Made by a program: the position numbers and the translations under genes. Positions 45,332 through 53,874 of a stretch of 64,000 bases of DNA are shown piece after piece (within the stretch, counting starts at the first letter, position 1; each line of letters opens with the position of its first letter). The stretch lies in assembly GCA_023662825.1 (NCBI GenBank), contig JAMPIH010000001.1:248001-312000 (forward strand). Reading direction: 5' to 3'. Source of the stretch: Bacteroides sp. (GTDB lineage: Bacteria; Bacteroidota; Bacteroidia; Bacteroidales; P3). The notes beneath the pieces are model-generated. The model was not told the origin of the DNA and did no database searches. It saw nothing but the letters and a program-made list of their open reading frames with translations.

Positions 45332-46806
45332 AAGGTGTATTTGGAGAATCGCAACTTGGCGGGGCTTACCAAGGGAGAGCCGTCTGCATCCAAGAGATAA
45401 TAGAAGTCGTCGATCCGTTTGCCCAGATTCGCCATAAAGCCGAAATCGAGGTTCCAACGTCCCAAGGCCAATCCCAAACCGGCCGTAACCGTGTGGTCCG
45501 ACCAACGGTTCTTCAACAACCCGCTCTTATACGGACAGGACTGCCAGACATAACCGGCACGGAAGCTCACGATGCCGGCCCGCCACTCAGTACCGGCCCT
45601 CAAGACACCCGACAGACGGTAGTTGTCGCGCACGATGGTGCGGATATACTGGTTGTATTCTATATCGTCGTCCACATCCATACGCATCTGGCGGTAGTTG
45701 ATCAACTCTCCCTCTACGGCTATCGCCCCGAAATTCTTAATAAGGAAAGCCGCGCTCAGAATGCCCTTCATCGGCGTGGACAGGCCGTAACGGTCTTCGT
45801 AACTGCTATGTATCGCGTTAGGCAGAACATCGTTGTTCGCCAGAACGTACTGCATGTCGGTCATCAAATCCATATCCGACCTTTCCTTTATCCAGTAATA
45901 GGTGGGCGTATGGAATGCCAAGCCCACACGGAAGAAATGCACCGGTTTGTAGATTAAACCCAGCTTAAGGTTGAGACCCGAACCGCTTACATCCATACGG
46001 TTCCTCACTTCATACGATTTAAAGTTAAACGGAAGGGGTAAACCTTCGGTATTCGATTCTTCGATTACACTTTTTTGGGTATAATTCACTATGGGAACAC
46101 CCAAGGTTACACCGAAAAACAGTTTGTCCGACCAGTTTCCGCCAAAGGAGAACGCCATCTCGGTGATATTGCCCCACTCCTGCAAGATGTGCTTTTGCGT
46201 CAAACCCTTGCCGAGAAAGCTTTCGTAGGTGTAATTCAAGGTGTCCAGATAATCCAACAGCCCCGTTTGATAGGCCAAATTACCGATATGGGCCACATCG
46301 CTGTGCTGTACGGCAAAATCGTAGCCGGCACTGCGGGCGGCCACGTCTTCCATATACGAGGACTGGGGATTGACGGCCTTAGTATAGACATTGTTGTTGA
46401 AATCCTTAATGCGGTTGGCGCCGAAACCCAGATGCAGGTTCCAGAGCCTGCCTTCCTCGCGGTTCCCGTTCTTGATGCAGAAAACCCCGCCGCCCTGCGG
46501 CAGGTGGATGCGTGTCTTATCCAAACTGTTGAGACGGTTGTAGTAGTCCGACTCCGTGTTTTGCGTAACCGTACCCAAGGTGAGGCTTATCTCGTGGCGC
46601 GTGTAGAAACCTATGCCCGCCGGATTGGTGCTGAGCGTGGTGAAGTTGGCGCCCAAGGCCCCGAACGCGCCGCCCATGGCGTTGAAACGCGCCGTTCCCA
46701 CCGGATTGAGCATGGAGTAGCGCAACAGATCGGCATCGTCCTGGGCGGACAAGCCACCGCAAAGGAGCAGTGCGCCGGCTGTAAGTATATGTCTTATTCT
46801 GAACAT
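45304..46806 (-). CDS. OmpP1/FadL-like outer-membrane transport protein
   Basis: About 500 residues with a signal peptide (FRIRHILTAGALLLCGGLSAQ). The N-terminal signature RYSMLNPVGTARFNAMGGAFGALGANFTTLSTNPAGIGFY is diagnostic of the OMPP1/FadL/TodX family, in which the N-terminal hatch plugs a 14-strand barrel for hydrophobic substrates. It ends TITLGCKF. The ATG at 46806 is preferred over 46842 because it starts the signal peptide. Its 3' end is duplicated beyond the fic gene. Confidence 0.88.
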   Translation of the reverse strand: MFRIRHILTAGALLLCGGLSAQDDADLLRYSMLNPVGTARFNAMGGAFGALGANFTTLSTNPAGIGFYTRHEISLTLGTVTQNTESDYYNRLNSLDKTRIHLPQGGGVFCIKNGNREEGRLWNLHLGFGANRIKDFNNNVYTKAVNPQSSYMEDVAARSAGYDFAVQHSDVAHIGNLAYQTGLLDYLDTLNYTYESFLGKGLTQKHILQEWGNITEMAFSFGGNWSDKLFFGVTLGVPIVNYTQKSVIEESNTEGLPLPFNFKSYEVRNRMDVSGSGLNLKLGLIYKPVHFFRVGLAFHTPTYYWIKERSDMDLMTDMQYVLANNDVLPNAIHSSYEDRYGLSTPMKGILSAAFLIKNFGAIAVEGELINYRQMRMDVDDDIEYNQYIRTIVRDNYRLSGVLRAGTEWRAGIVSFRAGYVWQSCPYKSGLLKNRWSDHTVTAGLGLALGRWNLDFGFMANLGKRIDDFYYLLDADGSPLVSPAKLRFSKYTFTITLGCKF

Positions 46807-46861
46807 GGCTGAATGATTCTTTTTTGTAAAAACCTTAAACAATGGTGGTTAAAACCGCCTT

Positions 46862-48364
46862 TTACCGGGTACGCCTCGTGGAGGAACCAGACGAACCGCC
46901 CGAGCCGGAACCGGAAGAACGGGATACCGAACCTCCACTCGAGGTGCTGCGCGGCGAAGACACCGTGGTGCTGCGGGTCGTGGTGGCCGGACGTGCGGTG
47001 GTGGCCGGTCTTGTGGTGGTGGCGGGCTGGGTGGCCGGACGCGGGCTGGCGTTATAGCGCGGGCTTACGTAGGAAGAGGTGCTGCGGCTGCGGTCGTAAA
47101 CCGGAGAACTGTAGGGGCTGGGTTGCGACTGACGGGTCCGCGTGGTGGGCTGCTGCTGACCGGCGGTGCCGGCGGGACGCATGGGCTGCGTGCCGCGAAC
47201 GGGCTGGGTCTGCGTGGAAGTGGCGCGCTGCGGATTGCCCGTGGCGGCCGCATTCGTGGTGGTGGTGCGGCGCGTAGGAGCCGTAGGTGTGGCGGGGCGC
47301 GTGGGCGTGGAAGGCAGCTTGACGGTTTCCTTGTTCGACAGGCGCGTGGAAACGCTTTCCATCATGGCCGAAGGCGTGGCGGTGGCGCGGCGCGTGGGGG
47401 TCGTGGTGGTTGTGGTGGTTGTGGATGTTCCGCCGTTCGTGGGGCGGGCAACGCTGCCCGAGACCTGCGAACTGGCCGTGGATGCCGAACTTACCGCGCG
47501 TTCGTAGCGTTCGGCGAAGGTACGGCGCGTGGCTGTAGGCAGGGAGGGCGTGGAGGTATTGGCTACCGTGCCGCCAACGGTGCCGGCGGAGGTAAGCGAT
47601 CTTGCCGTACGTCGCGCGGAGGCCACCGACGGGTTGGTTACGGAACTGCTGCGGGTGCGGCGGCCGTAATAACTCTGTGTATAGGTGTTACGGTCATAGG
47701 GATTATAGCAGTAGTCGTAGCTGTTGCCGAAACGTCCGTCCCAATAACCGTTCCAGTAGCCGTTCCAATAACCGTCATGATAGCCGTGATGGTATCCGTG
47801 TCCGTAATTCCAGCCCCAGGAGTAACTTGGCCAATAACAGGATGAATAACCCCAATAGCCGCAATTTCCGTAGGCGAACGAGAACGGCCCGTAGCTGAAG
47901 CCCCACGACCAGCCCGGCCTGTAGTAGGTGTATCTCGGATACCACCAGTCGTAGCCTAAGTAAATGCTGGTGCCGTAGCTGTACGGATCGGAATCGTACC
48001 AGTAGGAATTGGTGTAGTAATCGGAATAATAGTCGTCGCTTACGTAAGCGTCGTTCTGAAAGCGGCGCAGACGCGAGGAGTATTCGTAATCGTAATAATT
48101 GTCGTAATTGAAGGTATCCGCCGGCTCAGGTTCGGATTCGTAGGAATAGGAATCGGCATACCCGTACCCGTTGTCTTGTTTCTGGTTCTGCGATTGTTTC
48201 CACTGCTGCTCGAGGCGTTGGCGGCGCTCCTGCTCACGGGTGGGCATATTGCCGTAGACATCGTCGGCGGCCACCATGAAGGTGGTGCCGCAGGAACTGA
48301 ACAAAACCGCCGTCAGCGCCACCGAAACGGCGGCCATCAGGATTCTGTTTTTCGAGGACAACAT
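46862..48364 (-). CDS. Low-complexity Tyr/Gly-rich and Thr/Ser/Arg-rich lipoprotein
   Basis: About 500 residues. The ATG at 48364 follows a good AAAGGAG ribosome site and starts a lipoprotein signal (lipobox VLFSSC). An early Arg/Gln/Glu coil is followed by a Tyr/Asp-rich region (80-150), then a Tyr/Trp/Gly/His region with tandem GYWN units, then ~240 residues of Thr/Ser/Arg/Pro repeats such as TTTRPATTARPATT. There are no catalytic motifs. An extended, perhaps glycosylated, surface or periplasmic protein is inferred. Similar 'YXWD/vitelline-membrane-like' low-complexity lipoproteins are known from Bacteroidota with no function. Confidence 0.7.
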   Translation of the reverse strand: MLSSKNRILMAAVSVALTAVLFSSCGTTFMVAADDVYGNMPTREQERRQRLEQQWKQSQNQKQDNGYGYADSYSYESEPEPADTFNYDNYYDYEYSSRLRRFQNDAYVSDDYYSDYYTNSYWYDSDPYSYGTSIYLGYDWWYPRYTYYRPGWSWGFSYGPFSFAYGNCGYWGYSSCYWPSYSWGWNYGHGYHHGYHDGYWNGYWNGYWDGRFGNSYDYCYNPYDRNTYTQSYYGRRTRSSSVTNPSVASARRTARSLTSAGTVGGTVANTSTPSLPTATRRTFAERYERAVSSASTASSQVSGSVARPTNGGTSTTTTTTTTPTRRATATPSAMMESVSTRLSNKETVKLPSTPTRPATPTAPTRRTTTTNAAATGNPQRATSTQTQPVRGTQPMRPAGTAGQQQPTTRTRQSQPSPYSSPVYDRSRSTSSYVSPRYNASPRPATQPATTTRPATTARPATTTRSTTVSSPRSTSSGGSVSRSSGSGSGGSSGSSTRRTR

Positions 48365-48410
48365 ATATACTCCTTTCTGCATTATAGGTGTACGCAATTT
48401 TGCGTATTTC

Positions 48411-48500
48411 TAACTTCGTCGAAAATACCCAGTCTCGGCATAGTCAACTTGAAAGCTCGCTTTCAGTTGCCTCTGCTCTCGACTTTTTGTATTTTTGCCC
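48411..48500 (+). repeat. Palindromic promoter-bearing repeat, copy D (proS)
   Basis: Inverted relative to copies A-C. The second-hairpin remnant (ATTTCTAACTTCGTCGAAAAT) is followed by the core CAACTTGAAAGC / GCTTTCAGTTG. It delivers the best promoter in the family: TTG (48467-48469), 20 bases, TATTTTTG (48490-48497), pointing at proS. Confidence 0.82.
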
Positions 48501-48557
48501 CGATTCAAAAGGGGGCGGAGGCCTCTTATTGCAATAACCGTACCAAAGTAGAAAAAA

Positions 48558-50027
48558 ATGGCTAAAGATTTCTCTACCAGAGCCGAAAGTTATTCGGAAT
48601 GGTATAACGAACTGGTTACCCGCGCCGACCTGGCCGAACAATCTGCCGTGCGTGGCTGCATGGTGATCAAACCCTATGGCTACGCCATCTGGGAAAAGAT
48701 GCAGCACACCCTTGACCAGATGTTCAAGGATACCGGACACCAGAACGCCTATTTTCCGCTGTTCATTCCCAAATCGTTCCTGAGCCGCGAGGCCGACCAC
48801 GTGGAAGGTTTCGCCAAGGAATGCGCCGTGGTCACCCACTACCGCCTCAAGGCCAACCCCGACGGCGGCGTAACGGTGGACCCGGCCGCCAGACTCGAAG
48901 AGGAACTTATCGTCCGCCCCACTTCCGAAACCATTATATGGAACACCTACAAAGGTTGGATCCAGTCGTACCGCGACCTGCCCATATTGGTGAACCAGTG
49001 GGCCAATGTGGTGCGTTGGGAAATGCGCACGCGCCTGTTCCTGCGTACCGCCGAATTCCTGTGGCAGGAAGGGCACACCGCCCACGCCACCAAGGAGGAA
49101 GCCGAGGCCGAGGCCCGCAAGATGCTGGAAGTATATGCCGATTTTGCAGAGAACTACATGGCCATGCCGGTAATCAAGGGCTACAAGACACCCAACGAAC
49201 GTTTTGCCGGCGCGCTCGAAACCTATTGCATCGAATCGATGATGCAGGACGGAAAGGCCCTGCAGGCCGGCACCTCCCACTTCCTGGGGCAGAACTTCGC
49301 CAAGGCCTTCGACGTTACCTTCCTCAACAAGGAAAACAAGCTCGAATACGTATGGGCTTCGTCCTGGGGCGTTTCCACCCGCTTGATGGGTGCGCTCATC
49401 ATGACCCACTCCGACGACAACGGCCTGGTGCTGCCGCCCAAACTGGCGCCCATTCAGGTGGCCATCGTGCCCATCTACAAGAACGCCGAACAGCTGGCGC
49501 AGATCTCGGAAGCCGCCAACAAGATAAAGGCGGAACTGCAGGCCAAGGGCATCAGTGTGAAGTACGATGACGACGACAAGCAGAAACCGGGCTGGAAGTT
49601 CAACGAATACGAGTTCAAGGGCGTTCCGGTGCGTATCGCCATCGGCCCCCGCGACATGGAGAACGGCACGGCCGAGATCTGCCGCCGCGACACGCTCGAG
49701 AAATCCATCCACAGCCAATCCGAGCTGGGCACGCTCGTTCCCGGACTGCTGGACCAGATTCAGCAGAGCCTGTTCGACCGCGCGCTCAAGCACCGTCTGG
49801 ACAACACCGTGAAAGTGGACACTTGGGAAGACTTCAAGGTGCAGATAGAACAGGGAAAGTTCCTGTTGGCGCATTGGGACGGCACAACAGAAACCGAGGT
49901 GAAGATCAAGGAGGAAACCAAGGCCACCATCCGCGCCATTCCTTTCGACACGCCCGAGGAAGAAGGCAAGTGCATCTATACCGGCAAGCCTTCGCACCGT
50001 CGTGTAATCTTTGCCAAAGCTTACTAA
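48558..50027 (+). CDS. proS: Prolyl-tRNA synthetase (archaeal/eukaryal type)
   Basis: A 489-residue class II synthetase of the short type without the bacterial editing insertion. Motif 2 reads [24 protein letters not shown]; the proline pocket is in RPTSETIIW; motif 3 is in [15 protein letters not shown]. The anticodon-binding domain and the C-terminal zinc-like tail follow, ending RRVIFAKAY. This type is normal in Bacteroidota. It is first in the plus-strand operon proS-pth-gldE-like-gldD, starting 60 bases after the promoter in the repeat element. Confidence 0.95.
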   Translation: MAKDFSTRAESYSEWYNELVTRADLAEQSAVRGCMVIKPYGYAIWEKMQHTLDQMFKDTGHQNAYFPLFIPKSFLSREADHVEGFAKECAVVTHYRLKANPDGGVTVDPAARLEEELIVRPTSETIIWNTYKGWIQSYRDLPILVNQWANVVRWEMRTRLFLRTAEFLWQEGHTAHATKEEAEAEARKMLEVYADFAENYMAMPVIKGYKTPNERFAGALETYCIESMMQDGKALQAGTSHFLGQNFAKAFDVTFLNKENKLEYVWASSWGVSTRLMGALIMTHSDDNGLVLPPKLAPIQVAIVPIYKNAEQLAQISEAANKIKAELQAKGISVKYDDDDKQKPGWKFNEYEFKGVPVRIAIGPRDMENGTAEICRRDTLEKSIHSQSELGTLVPGLLDQIQQSLFDRALKHRLDNTVKVDTWEDFKVQIEQGKFLLAHWDGTTETEVKIKEETKATIRAIPFDTPEEEGKCIYTGKPSHRRVIFAKAY

Positions 50028-50030
50028 ACC

Positions 50031-50594
50031 ATGAAATTCCTCATTGTCGGATTGGGCAATATAGGCGCCGAATACGAAGGCACGCGGCACAACATCGGCT
50101 TTATGGTGTTGGACCGACTGGCCGCCGAAAGCGGCGTGAAATTCAGCATGGACCGCTATGCCTACTGGTGCGAGATCAAATGCAAGGGGCATCTGCTGGA
50201 GCTGATCAAGCCCACCACCTACATGAACGACAGCGGCAAGGCGGTGCGCTACTGGCTGGAACAGGAAAAGATTCCGGTGGAACGCTGTCTGGTGATTGTG
50301 GACGATCTGGCGCTGGATCCCGGCCAGTTGCGCATGAAATCGGGCGGCAGTGCGGGTGGACACAACGGCCTGGCGAACATCGAGGCCCTGATCGGCACGC
50401 AGGCCTACCCTCGCCTGCGTTTCGGCATCGGCAGCAATTTCCACAAGGGACAGCAGATCGATTACGTGCTGGGGCAGTTCAGCCGTCAGGACATGGAGGC
50501 GGTGGAACCCAAGATCGACATAGCCTGCGAGATGATTAAGAGTTTTGCCTTCGCCGGCATCACCAATACGATGAATGCCTTTAACAACAAGTGA
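50031..50594 (+). CDS. pth: Peptidyl-tRNA hydrolase
   Basis: A 187-residue enzyme recycling peptidyl-tRNA. Key residues are visible: Asn in GLGNIGAEY, the catalytic His in TRHNIGF, Asn in TYMNDSG, Asp in IVDDLALDPGQLR, and GSAGGHNGLANIE. It starts 3 bases after the proS stop and ends 1 base before the next start, so the run is a tight operon. Confidence 0.96.
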   Translation: MKFLIVGLGNIGAEYEGTRHNIGFMVLDRLAAESGVKFSMDRYAYWCEIKCKGHLLELIKPTTYMNDSGKAVRYWLEQEKIPVERCLVIVDDLALDPGQLRMKSGGSAGGHNGLANIEALIGTQAYPRLRFGIGSNFHKGQQIDYVLGQFSRQDMEAVEPKIDIACEMIKSFAFAGITNTMNAFNNK

Positions 50595-50595
50595 T

Positions 50596-51408
50596 ATGCC
50601 CGCGTTTCCCCGGTTTAAAAGACTTTTCGGCAAGAAAGAGGCTGCGGTTCCCTCCGTGGAAACGGTAACGGCGCCCGACTTGGCCGAGGCCGCGCCCGAG
50701 GCGCTTAAATTCTTTGCCGGATTCTCCGAAATCGAGGCCAGCCAGATCATGACGCCGCGCGTGGGCGTGGTGAGCCTGCCGCTCTCGGCCACTTTCGAAT
50801 CGGTGATCGAGACGGTGCAGGAATCCGAATACTCGCGCCTGCCGGTATTCGACGGCGACCTGGACCATATCAAGGGCATCCTCTACATCAAGGATCTGAT
50901 TCCGCACATGCGCGAGAACGAAGACTTCGCCTGGCAGAAACTGCTCCGGCCGGCCATCTTCGTGCCCGAAACGCGCAAGATCGAGAACCTGCTCAAGGAG
51001 TTCAAGAAGAAACGCCTGCACATCGCCATCGTGGTGGACGAATACGGCGGAACCAGCGGCATCGTTACCTTGGAAGATATTCTGGAGGAACTGGTGGGCG
51101 AGATCCACGACGAGTTCGACACCACCGAAGAAGAGAAACTCTACCAGAAAACCCCGCACGGCGACTATGTCTTCGACGGCCGGATGCCGATTCACGATCT
51201 TTGCAAGCTGCTGGAGAAAGACGACGATTACTTCGACCTGGACGGGGGCGACTACGAGTCGCTGGCGGGATTCGTGCTCGAGAAGTTAGGCTATTTCCCG
51301 AATGTGGGCACACACTTCAATTTTAAGGAATTTACGCTCAACATCGATGCCACGGGCGAGAACCGCATTACTCGGATAAGGATGAAAATCAACCGGAATG
51401 AAAATTGA
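50596..51408 (+). CDS. CorC/GldE-like CBS-pair protein without membrane domain
   Basis: A 270-residue soluble protein. Two CBS domains (about 50-180: [63 protein letters not shown]) and a CorC_HlyC domain (190-268, [30 protein letters not shown]). GldE, the partner of GldD in gliding bacteria, has this same C-terminal half plus an N-terminal DUF21 membrane domain, which is absent here. It overlaps gldD by 11 bases, so I read it as a GldE relative reduced to the CorC layout. The start at 50596 follows the pth stop. Confidence 0.85.
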   Translation: MPAFPRFKRLFGKKEAAVPSVETVTAPDLAEAAPEALKFFAGFSEIEASQIMTPRVGVVSLPLSATFESVIETVQESEYSRLPVFDGDLDHIKGILYIKDLIPHMRENEDFAWQKLLRPAIFVPETRKIENLLKEFKKKRLHIAIVVDEYGGTSGIVTLEDILEELVGEIHDEFDTTEEEKLYQKTPHGDYVFDGRMPIHDLCKLLEKDDDYFDLDGGDYESLAGFVLEKLGYFPNVGTHFNFKEFTLNIDATGENRITRIRMKINRNEN

Positions 51409-51994
51409 TTTCCGTTCGTTCTTGCATTGTTGCACCCTCTTGGGGATGCTTGCGGGCCTGTGCGCCTGCCGCGAGGACTACACGCCCAGACCGCGCTGCT
51501 ACATGCGCATCGACCTGCCCGAGAAGGCCTACCGAAACTTCGACACAGCGGCCTACCCCGCCACGTTCCGCATGCCGGCTTACGCCCGCTTCGTGCCGGT
51601 GGAATCCAATCAGAGACAGAAGAACACGCTGTGGGCGGACATCGCCTTTCCGGGGCTGAACGCCGCCGTTTATTGCAGCTATATCTTCAGGCCGAACTTA
51701 GATTCGTGCATCACCAACACGCTGTTCTTCATACAGCGCCATATCTCGAAGGCCACCGGGGTGGACGAATGGGAAATCAACGACCCCGATCAAAAAAAAT
51801 ATGGTTACCTTTACCATATCAAGGGCAGCGACGTGGCGTCGCCCTACCAGTTTTACCTTACCGACAGCAACCGCTACTTCGTGCGCGGCTCGTTCTCGAT
51901 AAACTGCACGCCCAACAACGACTCGCTCGCTCCCGTGATCCGTTTTATAAAGGCGGACATCGACACCTTGATTGAAAGCTGGCGGTGGAAATAA
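51398..51994 (+). CDS. gldD: Gliding-motility lipoprotein GldD-like
   Basis: A 198-residue lipoprotein (lipobox GLCAC). The pattern YTPRPRCYMRIDLPEKAYRNFD, then YHIKGSDVASPYQFYLTDSNRYFVRGS, then PNNDSLAPVIRFIKADIDTLIESWRWK is that of GldD. In Flavobacterium GldD is needed for gliding and supports the gliding/secretion apparatus. Non-gliding Bacteroidales keep it, and this organism has T9SS cargo. Translation is coupled to the upstream gene by an 11-base overlap. Confidence 0.85.
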   Translation: MKIDFRSFLHCCTLLGMLAGLCACREDYTPRPRCYMRIDLPEKAYRNFDTAAYPATFRMPAYARFVPVESNQRQKNTLWADIAFPGLNAAVYCSYIFRPNLDSCITNTLFFIQRHISKATGVDEWEINDPDQKKYGYLYHIKGSDVASPYQFYLTDSNRYFVRGSFSINCTPNNDSLAPVIRFIKADIDTLIESWRWK

Positions 51995-52034
51995 AGCGAG
52001 AAACGGAAACAGAAAACCTAAAATCCATCATACT

Positions 52035-52775
52035 ATGAAAGCGATCAAACAACTCTTGATGACGGTCTTGGCTACAGGCTTGCTTTGCGCCTGCCATGCC
52101 CAACCTTCCGTGCGCATCGACTGCAACCAGCCTACCGTTACCAGAAACCACGAGATTACGGGCTTCAATGCCTTGACGGCTTCGCATGCCTTCGAAGTCG
52201 ATATGTTTCCCTCCGACCGGGAATCGGTGCAGATTATGGTGCCTGGCGACATGGAAAAATACGTGGTGGTTTCTCAAAAGGGAAATACCTTGTATATCGG
52301 TTTGAAAGACGGTTTTTCGTACTCTTTCCGCGACAAGGATTGCCTAAAGGCTTACGTCTATTTTAAGGATTTAGCGCAGGTAAAGGGTTCGGGGGCCGCA
52401 GAAATAGACATCAAAGGAACCTACGATGCCCGTAACGGGAATCTGACAATCGACCTTTCGGGTGCTTCTTCGTTCGATGGCCGCGTGCTGAACCTCGCCA
52501 AACTGAAAGCCGAACTCTCAGGTGCTTCGGAATTGGATATGAAAGGCTCGGCCACCGATGTGGAACTGACCGCTTCCGGCGCTTCGGAAGCCGATCTGGA
52601 AGACCTTTTCGTACGGAACTTCAGCGGCCACGTTTCGGGCGCCTCCAAAGCCGAGCTCAATGTATCGGAAACCTTCTCTGGCAGCGCCTCCGGTGCTTCC
52701 AGAATCGAAGTGAAAGGCCGGCCGCGCGTGCTCAAGGCCGACGACAGCGGCGCCTCCACGATTCGCTTCGAATAA
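52035..52775 (+). CDS. Head GIN domain (DUF2807) lipoprotein
   Basis: A 246-residue lipoprotein (LLCAC lipobox) with the 'head GIN' N-terminal part (ITGFNALTASHAFEVDMFPSDRESVQIMVPGDMEKYV) and a parallel beta-helix. The helix is made of repeats built on LSGAS / ASGAS (DLSGASSF, ELSGASEL, TASGASEA, VSGASKA, ASGASRI, DSGASTI). It is a secreted or surface putative adhesin. The start at 52035 fits the signal peptide. It follows gldD by 40 bases and ends at a strong terminator. Confidence 0.88.
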   Translation: MKAIKQLLMTVLATGLLCACHAQPSVRIDCNQPTVTRNHEITGFNALTASHAFEVDMFPSDRESVQIMVPGDMEKYVVVSQKGNTLYIGLKDGFSYSFRDKDCLKAYVYFKDLAQVKGSGAAEIDIKGTYDARNGNLTIDLSGASSFDGRVLNLAKLKAELSGASELDMKGSATDVELTASGASEADLEDLFVRNFSGHVSGASKAELNVSETFSGSASGASRIEVKGRPRVLKADDSGASTIRFE

Positions 52776-52795
52776 GCCTTGCCGCATATAGACAG

Positions 52796-52830
52796 AAAGA
52801 GGTCGGTTCGTTGGAGAACCGACCTCTTTT
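52796..52830 (+). terminator. Terminator between convergent GIN and GT2 genes
   Basis: AAAGAGGTCGGTT and AACCGACCTCTTT form a 13-bp stem with an 8-base loop, then Ts. It can serve both converging transcripts, better on the plus strand. Confidence 0.88.
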
Positions 52831-52874
52831 GTCTTATAGCAAAATTGCCCGAAAACCGCCTTACGGACGGGCTC

Positions 52875-53870
52875 TTACTGTTCTTCTTTCCGCGCTTCCC
52901 CTTTCTCTTGTCCGGCAGAGGCAGACTCGGAAAGGTGAGACCTGTAGCTGTTGATGTAATAGACGGGACGGCGCTTCGATTCGATGAAGATGCGTCCGAC
53001 ATATTCTCCAATGATGCCGATACTCAGCAACTGCACGCCGCCCAAGAAGAGGATCACCACGATCAAGGTGGGGAAACCACCCACGGGGTCGCCGAAAACA
53101 GCGGCCTTGACAAGGTAGAACACGCCCAGAATCATCGCCAGCGAAGCGGTGAGCGAACCGATAAGGGTGGATATGCGCAAGGGAAAGTTGGAAAAGGAGA
53201 CGATGCCGTCAACCGCCAGGAAAAACAGTTTCTTGAAACTCCACTTGGTGGTGCCAGCCACACGGTCGTCGCGGTTGAAGTCAATGCCGGTTTTCTTGAA
53301 ACCGATCTGACAGAAAAGCCCCTTGGTGTAGCGTTCCGACTCGCGGAGCTCCTTCAGGGCCTCGATGCACTTGCGGTCGAGCAGGCGGAAATCGCCCACG
53401 TTCTCGGGGATATCCAGACTGGACCCCCTCTGTAAAATCCGATAGAAAAGAAGCGAGAACTTGCGCTTGAGCAACGATTCCTTGCCGCGCGAAATCCGGT
53501 GGGCGTACACATCGTCATAGCCCTCCTCCCATTTCTGCAACATCTCCTTTATCAAGCGGGGAGGATCCTGCAGGTCGGCGTCGATAATCACCATGCAGTC
53601 GCCCTTTACATAATCGAAACCCGCCAGCATGGCCTTTTCCTTACCGTAGTTGCGAGAGAGATCCACCACGCTCACACGCTTGTCCGCATGGTAGAGTTCT
53701 TCCAGAATCTGCAAGGTGCGGTCTTTCGATCCGTCGTTTACGAAAAGCACCTCCCAATCGTAATCGTCGGTCATGATCTTCTGCAATTCCGACCAAAGAT
53801 GCGGCAAAGAAGCCTCCTCGTTATAGCAAGGAACCAGAATGGAAACAAGTTTTTTCTGCACGGCGTTCAT
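52875..53870 (-). CDS. GT2 family glycosyltransferase (polyprenyl-phosphate sugar type)
   Basis: A 331-residue membrane-anchored GT2 like GtrB/ArnC/DPM. The N-terminal GT-A domain has SILVPCYNEEASLP, the nucleotide Asp in LFVNDGSKDRT and the DAD metal motif in VIIDADLQDPP, plus RISRGKES. Two membrane helices follow (about 235-300). It would make a lipid-linked sugar for use by the GT-C enzyme 4 bases upstream or by the GtrA-GT-C fusion at 20730. The start at 53870 (MNAVQKKLV) fits the family; an upstream ATG would overlap the neighbour. Confidence 0.9.
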   Translation of the reverse strand: MNAVQKKLVSILVPCYNEEASLPHLWSELQKIMTDDYDWEVLFVNDGSKDRTLQILEELYHADKRVSVVDLSRNYGKEKAMLAGFDYVKGDCMVIIDADLQDPPRLIKEMLQKWEEGYDDVYAHRISRGKESLLKRKFSLLFYRILQRGSSLDIPENVGDFRLLDRKCIEALKELRESERYTKGLFCQIGFKKTGIDFNRDDRVAGTTKWSFKKLFFLAVDGIVSFSNFPLRISTLIGSLTASLAMILGVFYLVKAAVFGDPVGGFPTLIVVILFLGGVQLLSIGIIGEYVGRIFIESKRRPVYYINSYRSHLSESASAGQEKGEARKEEQ

Positions 53871-53874
53871 CTCT

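Noticed and set aside
48444-50879. 811-codon open frame on the minus strand
   Set aside because: It is antisense to proS, pth and part of the CorC-like gene, all of which have clear homologues. Long antisense frames here come from codon bias; the translation is His/Val/Phe-rich and resembles no family.
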